This document shows, piece by piece, positions 22,775 through 35,436 of a stretch of 64,000 nucleotides of DNA; position 1 is the stretch's first letter; each line of letters starts with the position of its first letter. The position numbers and the translations under genes are program-made. The stretch spans positions 1,054,001 to 1,118,000 of the forward strand of contig WBVU01000009.1 in NCBI GenBank assembly GCA_009192285.1. Direction: 5' to 3'. The DNA is from Morchella semilibera. Taxonomy: Eukaryota > Ascomycota > Pezizomycetes > Pezizales > Morchellaceae. Below the pieces are notes generated by a model. The model saw only the letters and a program-made list of their open reading frames with translations. It did no database searches and had not been told where the DNA came from.

Positions 22775-25700
22775 GATGTATATGGATGGTAGATAGAAGG
22801 AGATGTCACTTGAGGAGAGTATGCTCTGGAGAGTTGTGGAGGAGAAGGAGGGAAGAGAGGGAAGGTAGTAGCCGGAGATCAGGAAAAAATGTTGAGAGAT
22901 TTTCTCCCCGTTCCGAAACTCCTTCCCGCCGAACGAACTAACGACGTCAACCACCCGTACCCAGTGTGAATCCCACCATTCAGTAACCGACGAATATCGA
23001 GAAATCTCAGACAAAACGCTAACAATTTCATTTAGGCCTTAGTAAATTTTACTCTGATTTTTTTTTTTTTTTTTTTCAATTTCCTTACTCTGGTTCCTTA
23101 TTTGTGGGAACCTGGTTGAGGTCGTAAACAAAACCCTTAGGGTCTAGGGTAGCGGGGTACCTGAACAAGGCCCGCTGCCCAACAAACCCACCAACGGGCC
23201 AGATCTCGACACCAGCTTAAACCGTTATGCTCGAAAAAAAGAAAAGAAACCTGCTCAGGGTAGATATATCTCGGTAGGTACTCCGAACTATGCTTGGCTT
23301 GAGGTATATCTCCTCGTCCTTGCACTTAACGCGCACTGTGAAATTGCAGAGAAGCATGTCTCAAACCCTTGACGGATCGAAATCGCTGGCCCGGACAAAG
23401 ATCGGAGCGGCTGATAGTCATTGAAGTCCACAACGGGCGAGTTACACAGCACAGACCCGGATTCCTGGCCCTCTAGAAAAACAAATATGACCTCCTTTCG
23501 ATAGCCAATAAGGATGAGTCCGATACGAGTGAGAGGTTATGAATATGACTTCACAATATCAATACCACCGACAGTGGCTTATCCCTGCGCTAGCCTTTGC
23601 GGCCAGGTTTATAGGACGTATATCGTGAGGGCCTGTTCCACATTTAGGCCAATGAGGAAGGGCTATCCGCGATATAAATTCATGAGTTAGAGAGCCTGAT
23701 GACATAGTCTTTTAATATATCTCATTACTTGGGCATTTAGTAAAACGTCGTGAAAACCACCAGTGCGTTGCAACGGGGCAATTTTTCACGACCTTTTACT
23801 GAACGCCCATAAACCGAGTAGCAGGGACGAAGCGCATACCTCAAATCTATGGACTGTGTATTATTGTACTAACACGGGAGCCTTGGGACAGCAGCGTTTA
23901 AGATGCATCTTGTTCTGTACCATTAAGATGCTCTGCTGGTCCTGGCAATCTTTAGCAGAACATATTTATGTATAGGCCCATCTGCTTGGTATTAAATAGC
24001 TCTTAGCACATATTATTGTATGCTTGGGCCTCGGAGTGCCACTTACATACATGTAGTTTAATATCACGCCCTACTCATGTACATGTTGCTACCATTACCG
24101 AGGATCGACGTGGAATTAAAGTGCGGCTACCACTCGCGGCCGCATGCATGTCATCGTAGGGCTTCTACCGAAGCTTATCCACTTTAGATCGTAGGATGAA
24201 CCCTTGAGCTTGGAGAAAAGTTTCTCCGAAAGGGCGTACATGTCAGAATGTGTGGGCTTTTTATTAATTGGTAGGTCGAAACCCGTCAAATGCCATATAA
24301 CATTGTTGAGATTACATGTGAGCACACGAGTATCCATAGACTATAATTTAGTGTTTGCTTCTCAGTCCTTCGACAAATTTACAGAAGAGAAAGGAAGAGG
24401 AGAAGAAGAGAAGAATCCTGGCTTGTATTGGGGTTGAGGGTGTATGGTCCGGAGTGGTTTGAGTGGTACATACAGGCTGCTAACAATCGCGGTACGCAAA
24501 AAAATGGGCTTTATGTTACTTATAAGGAGGTGGTTCGCTTCATTTTTGAACAGGAGATTCTGGCTTCTTCGGGTGGCCGGCGGCCAAGAGTTATGCACCG
24601 GACGAATGGAGATGCAAAAAACCGATGCATACATATATGTTGCATGAATGTACCTTACCCCAACCTTGTGACAACTCTAGAAAGACATACCTGAGGCCAG
24701 AAAGGGGTGATTTACAGTTGGGAGAGGATACGGGGGTATGGGTCAGTTAGTATCCTCAGCTTACTCGACGCTGGAACGCAAAAGACAGTACAATAGGAAT
24801 ATATCGGTAGCTCTACGTTTATTTATTGTGGACGGTATCCCTTCTCGAGGTCAGTTATTATAAGTTTACCCTTCAGATATCTTGCTTATCGTCTGGGGTG
24901 GGATATGACAAGTATTCTTATTGCCTGTGGAGAATTGATTTAAAATTAGGGATTGGGTGAATAATTCAACCAGATTCACGGATTTAGGGGTTTTTTGAAA
25001 GATGTCTATTGATAGCGCTATGAATCAAGCCACGTTCCTGAGCTAAGTCTTCATCTGAGAGAGGTACATTTATCGTTGATCGCCTTTCCCGGTTTTTGAG
25101 CTTAGGCATTGGTCTACGCCATATGCATTGCTAGGTGATCTGCTACAATACCTGCTCTGAAGAGGTTCTCTAGTTGGTCGCTTCAGGCATGGTCATAACT
25201 TGGAGCATAATTTGAAATAAAGCGAACGCCGCATAGTACTGTTGCACTCTGAGAAATTCAGTTTTCACTTTACATCTTTCTTGGGGGTTCAAAGCTTAAT
25301 CACTCCTAGGACCAAAGTCGAGTGATATTCCATGCAGAGCCCTATTTCCCTACAAGGGATAGCGTCACGTCAACTCCGACCATAACTCATACATTCTCAA
25401 AGCCCCATTGGCTGGATGATTTTGGTTATAAAAAGTTCTTAGTTGTTCATGAATTCCATAGTCCCACGAGAAAGCTCTTGGATGCCGAGATATATTGTAA
25501 AGGGTCTAAATCATAGCACTTTATTAGCTAGATCAAATTTCACTAGATTATATCTACCTTACAGAAAAGCGAAACGTCCTGATGTAGAGCAAGGCTTCTG
25601 GTGTTAGTGCCCATAAATGCCCTGTTGAAATCGTTTTGCGCCCATTTTACAAAATTATACTCATATTTCCAAATAATTTTAGTAGGTTATCGTTGCGCTC

Positions 25701-26201
25701 ACTGCGGGGCTGAGGATCAACAAACCTAGATTGTATTTTCTGCAGTAGAAAGTTGCACTTATCAACAAAAGAGCGTTGTGCTGAAGCCGAGTGCGTAGAT
25801 ATATAAGCTCTCGTGGGTCTATTTTTAGAATCGCTTATCGCTAGCGCAAACAAGCTCGTTAGACCATTTGCAAAAGCTCGCGTCGAGAACAACAGAATTG
25901 TTCAAGAGCTGAAGATGATCACTTCTGAGACCCATATCCCACATGCCCCAATGCAGTGTGATTGTGGCACACATTTAACCACCTGTAGGAGCTGCAGAAG
26001 ATAGGGCGGGGGTATCCTGTAGCGTCTAAGCCCCGTTGTTCACTGTTGTAAATTAAAGTAGCCTCACTCAGCCCTTTTCTTCAGCCGTAGCACCTCACAA
26101 TAAGACTGCTTCTACTCGCTCACTCGTCTCTCCATTTGCAGACCGTCTCAGGTGCCGAATCTCTCTTCGAAAAGAAACTCTTCAAGACCTCATTTTTCAA
26201 G
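22775..26201. other. 3.4-kb gene-free AT-rich spacer
   Basis: No conserved coding signal on either strand; open frames are short and unrelated to known families. It contains a T20-class run (23060-23078), a short inverted-repeat element (23731-23811), a TACATGTA (about 24049), and the probable syntaxin 5' leader over the last 150 bp. Confidence 0.5.
23731..23811. repeat. Short inverted-repeat (MITE-like) element, copy 1
   Basis: The left part begins GGGCATTTAGTAAAAC and GTCGTGAAAA. The right part ends with TTTTTCACGACCTTTTACTGA and ACGCCC, which is its imperfect reverse complement, so the unit is about 80 bp and palindromic. Its right 40 bp (from TTGCAACGGGG) recur at 38101-38140 with two substitutions. 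No protein is encoded. The arms suggest a non-autonomous DNA transposon; no clear target-site duplication is seen. Confidence 0.55.
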
Positions 26202-27337
26202 ATGTCGGGAAACGTGAGTTGCAGTTGCATAGCTTCAGTGTCACGCGTCACATACTAATCATCATGTAGGGCTATGAAATGGAGACTCACCGAGCCCCGC
26301 TCCTTGAGCCCAACCAGTACGCAGGCGGGCACCAAGCAATGGAGCTCCAGGAGTTCCTTAACGAGGTTACTGGTATCCGTAACTTAATCTCAACCTTCAG
26401 ACAGAATGTGTTGAACATCTCGTCTCTGCACAACCAGAGCTTGCAGTCATACGATCATGGGTCAACCGCCGGATCATCAGGCCAATTAGAGGCGCTAGTT
26501 ACGGATACTTCCATCTTGACAAAGCAGCTCCGCGATGGGATAAAATATCTCGAGCGAGATACCCTGATGAGTGATTATTCGGCACAGTCCACAAAGCGTG
26601 CGCAGACGGACAAGCTGAAGTCCGATTTCGACAAGGAATTGAAAGCGTACCAACAGGTGAGATATTCTTGTATAGTTACTTCTGGCACTAGAAAAGCTTA
26701 TGACATGTGATATAGGTCGAAAACCAATTCCGAACCAGATATAGAGACCAAATGAGCCGTCAATACCGCATTGTCAATCCAGAAGCTACAGACACGGAAA
26801 TTGATCAACTTGTTGAAAGTGGTGAAACTCAAGTTTTCAGTCAAGCTGTAATCACACTATGTTCTCCATTACGTGACACTGCTAACCTTCTATTAGCTTC
26901 TTTCAAGCGGGAGAAGCCGGGAAGCAAACTCAGTCAATGCAGCCGTGAAAGCTCGTCAGCAAGAAATCCAACGTATTGAAACTACACTTATCGAGCTTTT
27001 AGCGCTTTTTGAACAAATGGCCGAGCAAGTAGTTCTTGACGAGCCAAAGTTCCAACAGATCGAAGACAACGCGGTAAAAGTTGAAGAGGATGTACACCAG
27101 GCAGCCGGCCACCTAGAAACTGGGGTTATAAGCGCAAAAGCAGCCAAAAAGAAGAAGTGGATGTGTCTTGGTCTTGGTGTCACCATCGTTGTAGTCATTA
27201 TCATCATCGTTGTGGTGGTTGTGGTGGTGAGGAATGGTGGAGTGGGTGGAGGAAACAACAACAACAACAAATCAACGGAGACCGTTACTGCTACTACCAC
27301 CGCCCCCGCGGCCGCAACATCTACTGCGGCGGCTTAA
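26202..27337 (+). CDS. Plasma-membrane-type syntaxin (Sso/Syn family t-SNARE)
   Basis: Four exons, 26202-26213 (12 nt), 26270-26656, 26716-26847 and 26897-27337; 323 residues. It is a membrane-anchored syntaxin for exocytic fusion. Visible are an N-terminal Habc-type helical region (ELQEFLNEVTGIRNLISTFR ... KQLRDGIKYLE), the bridge ending SGRSREANSVNAAVKARQQE, the SNARE motif (IQRIETTLIELLALFEQMAE through QQIEDNAVKVEEDVHQA), a KKKKW stop-transfer-like boundary and a Val/Ile-rich transmembrane segment (about 266-288). Two oddities: the residue aligned with the zero-layer Gln is Asp (QVVLDEPKF), and a 35-residue low-complexity tail (GG, N5, T/A-rich) follows the membrane segment on the extracellular side. 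Sso1 versus Sso2 type cannot be decided here. Confidence 0.88.
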
Positions 27338-28653
27338 GATTCCTAAGATTTGGCGTTTCGGCGAATGGATGAGTTGTGGGCGCTCATGGAAATTGCAATC
27401 TGTATGATACCTTGTATGGCTGGTTGGGTTTTTGTTCTGTGTCTATGGATTTCTAGGGGGGCATTTAGCTTTGGTACTTTGCGCTATGATGTGCGGAGGA
27501 AAGTCAAAATGGGGCAAATCTTTTTCTTTGCGGTGCTGTGTTGAAGGTCAATTTTGAGCTCAAACCATCCAAACCCATCAGATTGAAGTTGGCTGCGATC
27601 GACATCTAACTACTCCAGACATATAATTGTCAAAGTAATTATATATAATGAAAAATTCGAAAGCCACCCCACCCCCTCAATCTTCATCCGTTTAAGAGCT
27701 CTTTTTACAATTGGGTGCGATTCTCATAAGTACCTCACTACCTAGTCGATCTATTAATCCTCTGACACCAATCAAGAGTTATCTGCCTACATCTATTCTA
27801 CGGTTGCCACTCTTCACAAGAAGAACACGCAATTGAAGCTGCAATGGCTTATTGTCGTCATATTCTCTCACTCGTGTTACTAGTGCACGTGGCCATATAT
27901 AGACCAAGCCGGAATCAATGATCTACAGTGCATGAATGTGCAGTTCTATATCTTCTAGATCTAACTGAGTAGGATATCGTACCATACCACAAAAATCGAG
28001 ATTAGGTTGTTCAGTTATTTGGTCGATCTCTCTCATTACATGTAGTATCTAGATCGATGTTTCACTTCCGTGACACCACGTACATACATGTATATAGCCA
28101 GTGAATACATGTATCCCAACTTCACCATCTTATAAAGCTTACTGCAGCTCATGTAGACCTCTTTAAAATAAATGATTTTGATAAATACTATAATATTTCA
28201 CATACGTCAAGGTGGCATAATAACAAACACTGATACATAGCGTATCATTGCAACCCTTGGCCAAAATTCGCCCAAAATACCCCCCCCCCCGGAAAGACTA
28301 AATCCCACATGGATACATGTATGTCTCCTGCAAGTTGCAACAAGATCTCTTCCTACACGATCGCCAAGGGCCCGGGAAAGATACAGTTGCTGTAGTTCCT
28401 CGATCTAGCGATAGATGTAATGACCTCACCTTGGCTTCTTTTTAGATTCGTCATCTGTCGCTGATTTATAGACAATACGCAGTAATTCCGTCTACGACCT
28501 GAGCATAACCCTAAAATTAGAATAAATGCTACTATAAAATCCATCATAAATCCCCAGATCTAAATACATCACCTCAAAAACTTCCTCCTTCAAAGCTACT
28601 TCAAACCCTATAATACTCCCAGACAAGGACTCTTTCCATTAGGTACCACCACA
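27338..28653. other. Intergenic, 1.3 kb
   Basis: No gene supported. Holds four TACATGTA copies (about 28036-28320, including TACATACATGTATATAG) and a C11 run (28280-28290). The AT-rich last 100 bp is probably the leader of the next gene. Confidence 0.5.
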
Positions 28654-29382
28654 ATGAGCACTCCTCCCACCCAGAACCCACCCAATTACCCGTTCGAACC
28701 CCGTCATCCTCCGGACAGATACCCTCTTCCCTATACCCCCAACCCCTCTAATAGCATCCCACTACCACCAGACCGATCAGCCTTGGTCCAAGACATCATT
28801 TCCCTCTACGCTGGGAACCCTAGTGAATCCGCCATGCGGCACTACCACGAAAATAGCATCTACGACGACCCTTTCAGCTTTTGTGACACACGTTACAAAA
28901 TTGCTGGGCAGTGGTATGGGCTGCCGAAAGCGTTCAAAAGCTTGAACCCCAAGGCGCACGAGGTAGTAGCGAATGAGAAGGATGAGATCGTCTTTAAGCT
29001 TAGACAAGAATACACGTTTAAGATGGTGAATATCACCAAGGTGGTCGACTCGCTAATTACATTGAAGTTGGATCCAGATATGGTGTGTAGTTCCCAACTA
29101 CGTATCTATACACATATAGGGTTTTGAACTCTACTGACTCAAAACAGGAGAAACCTATGATAAGGTATCACAAGGATCAATGGGACGAGAAGGATTATGA
29201 CCATGAGGGTCTAGGACACGTTTTCAAAGAGTTGAATGGGTAAGTGCATCATTCCAATCCATTAAGTACTATCATTGGCCGTGGGTAAAGGTAGACTAAC
29301 TGGGATTATGGGGGTCTCTAGTGATCATCTTCCAAAAGTGACAGAGCCACCAGAAAATTTGAAAGGCCCTAGAGATGTTTAG
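28654..29382 (+). CDS. Hypothetical small protein, possible NTF2/SnoaL-like fold
   Basis: Three exons, 28654-29082, 29148-29239 and 29322-29382; 193 residues. A Pro-rich N-terminus of about 45 residues is followed by a compact domain: LVQDIISLYAGNPSESAMRHYHENSIYDDPFSFC is the entry helix and loop (seen here as DIISLYAGNP and YHENSIYDDP), then KIAGQWYGLPKAFKSL, KLRQEYTFK and MIRYHKDQWDEKDY. The pattern (helix, then YxxxxxYDDP, then strands ending in RYHxDxWD) resembles fungal SnoaL/NTF2-like proteins whose role is unknown. Assignment to that fold is inference from the pattern. All junctions are in phase. Confidence 0.75.
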
Positions 29383-30921
29383 ACTGCGCACCATACTTAT
29401 ATGTAGTTTCTATACGCATGTTGAGCACGTTCCCGCGGCAGTTAGTAGCCTAAATTGCGAGGATTCTTGGTATCAAGGAAAAGATACTGCAAGGAAGGAG
29501 TGTTTTTATCTCTTATTCTATCACATATATTTCCGTCTTACAAAAGTGACCATAATTCCAAAATTCCATTGTTAGTTGAGACCCGTCCCAAACGCCTTCG
29601 TAAAAATATAACCATGCCATTAGAACCATCAGTATGTAGGTCTTGACTGCGAAAGTTTATAAAATTGTATTCCAATATTCCAAGATAATGCTCTCTCTTG
29701 ATGGCTAATCAAAGCATCAAAACCTTCTATAATCAGATTTGACCAATGAGATATGTGGCCCGGGCAGATAGGAAAAACACGGTTCAGTGGTCAAGTGATG
29801 CATGTGCGACTCGCCTGCAACTATGAACGACTGGTTAAAAAGCCGGTGATTTTCTTCATTTTAAGTTTCTTATCCAAGGTCAAGACTACTTTGCTTCCGA
29901 GCTGACGCTTAGCTGATGTATATAATTACCTCAACCTCGGTTCCTCGTACACATAAGGTAGGGAGGCGAGTTTTTCACTCATTCGAGTGAGATTGTATGA
30001 AGAAGAATAAATTCGTAAAACTGTCCGTTGTAGCAACGCAACGAAGACTCGTCGTCATACGTAAACAACACACTCTACACCCTTCGATCGACGGAATAAA
30101 GGCTTATGCGTAATTGTATGATTTGGTAGAATAAGGATTTAGCTATGCAGACGTGTATGAAGTATTAGCTATACGGACGTTTTTACCAGATTGACTCTCA
30201 AATACCGCAAAATCTTGAATCGCGCGAACTGGACTGGGACACTGGACTTAAGTTTAGCCAAATGCTTGCGGACCCTCAATCTGACAGACCAATGAGTAAG
30301 TGGTATTCTAGCCCGTCCCACCCGTTATTCCTGAGATACCGCGGTATATTCGGAGAATTCAGGTTTCGTTGCTATAGGTGGATTTGAGACTTGGGTACAT
30401 GTACAATTAACCTAAACCCCCACTTCACGACCCCAAGTGAGCCTGTACTAATATATATTTGTTACATGTTGTGTATACGAAGTCTCTGTATATAACTCTA
30501 TATTCCCAGATCTATAACCACCATACCAATAAACCTATATGCTAGACACTAAATTATAATAGCTATTTATTGTTTATTCATTAATAAAGTTAGGATCCGA
30601 GTCACCGCTTGGCTTCCCAAACACAAAAAATCACTCGCACTCTTTGCTGAAAGAGTAATACTCATAGCCCCAACCAAAATCATAATTGAAGATAGGTACA
30701 TGTATCTACCTCATACCAAGTACTAGGGAAATAATGGCCAAAGAGAATATACTCATTACAAAAAAACAAAATCAGGACATGGGGATATACTAATAACCGC
30801 ATCACATCGCAGATTACCGATCAAACAGACTATCCTAAAAGAAGAAAGAAGAAATAAAAACCTTCAATGATTTCCTGGCTAACTAATACCTCTTCCGGTG
30901 AACAAAATCAGTAATCAGCAA
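29383..30921. other. Intergenic, 1.5 kb, AT-rich
   Basis: No gene supported. Contains two TACATGTA copies (about 30396 and 30699) and a short imperfect direct repeat (TAGCTATGCAGACGT / TAGCTATACGGACGT near 30140-30180). Confidence 0.5.
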
Positions 30922-33092
30922 TTAGTCCATCAAGACACCACCAACCAACTGGCTTTCAGCCAACTCAACCTTGTATCCTTCCCTTTCTGCTTCTCTTGTG
31001 CTCTTTTCCCATCCATAGAGTCCCTTCCTCTTTCTCTCTTGAATTACCCTATTTTCCTCTTCTAATTTTGCCTGTTCCACTTTCAGCCTAGCCAGTCTAT
31101 CTTCGCTTGCCTTATCAACTGCGGGATATAATCTTCCACCCGGAATCGTAGTGCCGGGACCACTTGGCACTCTTGGGGGAGGTTGGTGGTGGTGGTGGTG
31201 TGGATGCGGTTGCGGGAGTGAAGTACGGTAGGGGAAATTACCCGCACGAGGTCCAGTTGGAATAGCGGATGTAGTGGGCGGATTTGGAGATGAGGAAGGT
31301 GGAGTAGAGTTATTTGGAGAGAGGGTGGAAGACATGCGGCGTGGCCCTGAAGGGGGGAGTGGCATTGCGCTCCGTGGTTGGATTGGTGGGTTAGGAGTAG
31401 CACGTGATGGATAGGACGGTGAACGACCATGGGAGCTATGAGGGCCGGATGGCGGGGGTTGGCCATGTGAGGGAGTGGGGAGTGAGCGGTTAGATTGGTA
31501 GGCACTTGGCCCACGGGGCGGGACTATGTTGTTCATAGGCCTAGTACCACCAGATGGACCACGAGGAGGAACGGCAGAGAAGCCATTGGAAAGTTGTTGA
31601 AGCCTCTCTGGATGAACAGCGGGGCCATTTGGAGGGGGTGATGCGCGCCGTGGTGGTGGTGGTGTTGGACGGGGTGAAGTAGCGGCATTGCGCGGGCCTC
31701 GTGGGGGCGACATTGCTCTAGAAGGGGGCGAGCGAGGGCGAGATGGAGGGGCCGGCGAAATCTTTCTGCTGGTCACCCCAGCGGATGGTACAGGAGAGGA
31801 GCCAAACCCGGCAGTTCTCACTGGCGGTCTACCGTTGGCGCTGCGCGGCGATGTTGCTACAGACTCACGCACCGGGGAACGAGAACGAGGCCTGCTTGGA
31901 GGCGGAGGAGGTGAGAACGGCCTCGCAGACCCTCTACTAGGCGGCGAACCACCAATCCTCCCTCTTTTTCTTGGAGGCGATCCAGGGCTTCTAGACAGCC
32001 TTGCTCGAGGGGACCTGGAATCTCGGCGTCTAGGGGATACGAATCGCGGTGGTGTGGATGAACGGCGTCTTCTTATTGGCGACCTGAAAGGTGAACGGGA
32101 TCGTCTAGGAAGTGGTGATCTAGGTCTTATAGGGGACCTGTCTCTCCGATCACTTCTGCGGAAATCGTTGCGGCGAAGTGGTGACCTAGATCTAATAATT
32201 CTTCTGGGAGAACGAGACCTTTCCCGTCTTCGCACAGGTGATCTAGGAGTAGGAGAGCGCCTTCTAGATACGGGGCGAATTGGAGAGCGGGTTCTTGCAC
32301 GAACTGGGACTACCCGCTCAGCTACTACACGGTCAGACACCACACGCTCTGTTGGATGGGCAGGAGGTGACTGCCTGGATGACGGTCTTTTTGTAGCAGA
32401 GCGGGACGGGCTCCCTCCTCTAGATCGATCCCTCCGTGGCGGGGGGGTTCTATCACGCCTAGAGGGGGGTGACCTATCCCTTGACCTATCCCTTCGAGGC
32501 AGCAGTGGAGAAGGCGAGCGGCGCCTATGACGATGTTCTCTAGGTGATCTAGACAATGGACTTCTCCCACCCCGTCTACGAATTGGAGTCAATGATCGAC
32601 TCCTATCTCTCCTCCGAATAGGGCTCCTGGATCTTGCCCTATCCCGGTCTCGAACGGGTGACCTTGAAGGTGACCTATGACGGCGAATCGGAGAGCGGGA
32701 CCTGCCTCTATCCCCAAATGGTGGGGAGCGAGAGGGGAACCGACGACGCGTAGGAATATAGCTATCTCCTCTCAAAGGAGGTGGAGAGCGGGATGGACGG
32801 CGACGACCTGAGCCCGAGGATGGGATATAAGAATCGAGGCCGCGATGTGGTGACGGGTCGCGGAAATCACGAAATCTACAAATAGTTATATAGATAGGTC
32901 GTCAGCAAACAACGTGTCTTCCAATATGATAATGGGCTAGAGGACATGCCATGCGACCTGAGATCACACTTTCTGTCCCTTTATGGATGAAAAGGAGTAA
33001 TTTTGTATTTTGATGACGATGATATGATATTTGTACCTTCTACTGTCCCTATCGCGGTCTCTGTCCCTGTCTCTTTCCCGATCTCTATCCAT
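30922..33092 (-). CDS. Arg/Ser- and Pro-rich protein (SR-like, putative RNA processing)
   Basis: Two exons, 33092-33037 and 32875-30922, with a 161-nt intron; 669 residues. Exon 1 encodes repeated RD/RE dipeptides (MDRDRERDRDRDRDRDSR). The next 300 residues are dense RS/SP repeats (RSRSPIRR, RSPSRSP, RDRSRS). The middle is Pro/Ser/Gly-rich with PPRGPS repeats and an H5 tract. The C-terminal 70 residues form a distinct conserved-looking helical region: DRLARLKVEQAKLEEENRVI, QERKRKGLYGWEKSTREAER and YKVELAESQL. Such architecture suggests a nuclear-speckle or splicing-associated protein, but I cannot name an orthologue. The RS repeats explain the long antisense open frame at 31688-32530. Confidence 0.82.
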
Positions 33093-33432
33093 AGTAGAAA
33101 AGCGGAAGCTCCTTTATCTTCGTTCCGATCAGAAACGGGAGTACAAGAGTTGATGATATCGTAACAATAGCTACTTGAGGCAGCAATAGTAGCTAGAAGT
33201 TCCCGGCGGTTGTATTATAATGTAGTGGGGGGTGGGAATGGTTTTGTGGGAAGATATTTGCTAAGAGTTTGACAAGGCCAGGTATATTTAGAGCTGCAGG
33301 ATATGTCTAGCAGAACGATATGGTACTCGGTGTGTCGTGTCGTTGGATTTTGATTGAATTGACAAGTGGAGTGGGGGGGTGGAGTGAGTGGGCGAGTAAG
33401 TGAACAAGTTACGGGTGCCTGCAGTCGAAGGA

Positions 33433-33462
33433 GAGTGAGTGAGTGAGTGAGTGAGTGAGTGA
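33433..33462. repeat. (GTGA)n microsatellite
   Basis: About seven perfect tandem copies of GTGA, in the divergent spacer between the SR-like gene and EMC7. Confidence 0.8.
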
Positions 33463-33677
33463 GAGGTGTTCAAGGAGGCTGGTTGGTAAGATTACATACA
33501 TGTAGTATCTATCAATTCCCTCAACATTGAAGCATTATTGCACTTGGTAGTCGTAACAGCAACAGTTGTAGCAGTAACAATAGATGTGTAGATAATTGAG
33601 GTATGTACTTTGAAATTAGGTAGAATATTTGTAGGTTAATTACTCAATACAGCAACCACGACGACGATACAGCAGAC

Positions 33678-33701
33678 TTTTTTTTTTTTTTTTTTTTTTT
33701 T
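33678..33701. repeat. Poly-T tract
   Basis: 24 consecutive T in the divergent spacer upstream of EMC7. Confidence 0.8.
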
Positions 33702-33994
33702 CCTTCTCTCCAGGTAATTCCATTTTCTGGAAGCAACCCTTGGCAGACACACACACATACACATGCACACGCGCGCACGCACACGCCACGCTAGTACCTT
33801 TCCCTTAATCCTATTCCCAGGGCCACAGCCAGAGCCAACAGATCGTCGTCGTGATACAGAGCCTTTCTGTGGCGCCAGCTTATTCATCCTCAAGACCACG
33901 AAGCTTCAACTCCTCAACTTCAAACCTCAAAATTATCATCTATTCAACAATAACAACAACAATAACAACAATAATAATAATAATACATTGAACT

Positions 33995-34705
33995 ATGAAG
34001 TTTCTACTGGCGTCCTTGCTGGCATCTGTTGCCTCAGCATTCACCATAATTGGGACATTCGCACCTTCCCCCCATCTCCCCAATCCTGCTCTTCTTCCTC
34101 CCACAACCTCACTTACGCTCACCACCTCCGGCACCACCGCGAGAACTCTCATATCAACATCTAATGGCTTTACATTTCACAACATCTCGGCAGGATCCTA
34201 TCTTCTCGATGTCGCCTGCCCATCCCACCATTTTGCGCCTCTTAGGGTCGATGTTACTGAGAACGGTGATGTGAGTGTGCACACTACGTTCCGCGGGAAC
34301 GAGTGGAGCAACTTAGGGGAGGCACGACCATACCCAGTGATGCTACATGCTATTAAGACGGCAGACTATTATATAGTCCGCGAAGGCTGTATTACCCCCC
34401 CCCCCCCTTTTCGAGTTATTTTGAAGTATAGATAATTAATGCCGCTGGTAGTCAACCCAACTAAACTTCTTGCCAACCCAATGATCCTTGTCGCCATTGT
34501 ATCGCTCGTGGCGATTGTTGGCCTCCCGAAACTTGTCGACAAGATGGACCCCGAGCTCAAGGCCGAGTTCGAACAGTCACAGAAGAAGGTTGGCGCGGCG
34601 CAGGCAAACCCATTAGGCGGTTTCGATGTTGCGTCGTTTTTGGCTGGAACGTCATCGCCTGCAACACCGGAGGCGAAGCAGAGTGGGAAAGGAAGGAGGA
34701 ATTAG
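33995..34705 (+). CDS. EMC7: ER membrane protein complex subunit 7
   Basis: Two exons, 33995-34388 and 34452-34705; 215 residues. EMC7 is a lumenal beta-sandwich subunit of the EMC, the insertase for tail-anchored and multispan proteins (yeast homologue Sop4). Features: signal peptide MKFLLASLLASVASA; a carbohydrate-binding-like beta domain (SNGFTFHNISAGSYLLDVAC, RVDVTENG); the pre-membrane FNPTKLLANPMILVAIVSLV; a membrane span with GLPKLVDKMDPELKAEFEQS after it; and a short cytosolic tail. The splice was chosen because it restores REGFNPTKLLANPM. The 63-nt intron contains a C13 run (34395-34407). Confidence 0.9.
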
Positions 34706-35436
34706 AAAAATTTGGTGGGATGTGTGGAATCTATTAGGATTATCGTAGAGCCTTTTTCCTGCTTATTTTTCTTGTTTTTGGTAGTTATCTTCATCTTTAT
34801 AAACCGTAAGTCATATGGAGTGGGTTTAGATTAGGTCGAGCTTATCTGTAGGCGCTAATGTTAGTTACGGGTAAATGACTTTATGAATACCTTTGCCCGA
34901 AGATACGATTACTGATGTAAACAAAAAAAAAATACCTTTGCCCGAAAATCCAGGGTTGCCATTGCAGAAACATCAATTCAACTACTTGACTTTATCGAGA
35001 TGTACCCTGTGGGCACTTTAACTGGTTAACACTACTTATGTAGTAACCCTATTCCTACCAACTATCTAACACCACAGATTCCAAACTCAAGATGGAACGC
35101 CAAAATTAATCTAGAGCCCAGTGGTATTTTAGTCATCATGCACCATCATCATATACATCCACTCTATTTATCCTAATTTCCCAAAATACTCAAGAGAGAA
35201 AATTGATAGGTATCTACTGCCAGCCGGCGAGACGGACATGCTTTTACAATTATTATCAAAGGCATAAAACAGGGGAATTTCTAAATATTAAAAAATTTCC
35301 CACTAATTCCCAGCAAAGAAAGAAGAAGAAACGTATAATAGCGGCAAACCCTTTAGTGCTTTCCAGTGGGGACTTCACCAGTGAGTTTCGCGACGGCCTC
35401 CTTTGCCCTATTATTCCGGGTGGCATTAGTAGATGA
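34706..35436. other. Intergenic, convergent EMC7/YHM2
   Basis: AT-rich convergent 3' flanks. A short ACCTTTGCCCGAA repeat occurs twice (near 34890 and 34935). No gene seen. Confidence 0.5.

Larger units (their letters stand above)
33093..33994. other. Divergent region, microsatellite-rich
   Basis: 902 bp between divergent starts. Contains a (GTGA)n repeat at 33433-33462, a T24 run at 33678-33701, CA/CG-rich repeats (33748-33790), (AAC)n/(AAT)n just before the EMC7 start, and one TACATGTA (about 33498). No other gene seen. Confidence 0.5.

Noticed and set aside
31688-32530. 280-codon open frame on + strand
   Set aside because: It is antisense to the RS/SP repeats of the SR-like gene, and its Gly/Arg/Leu/Asp-rich sequence is what such repeats yield in reverse.
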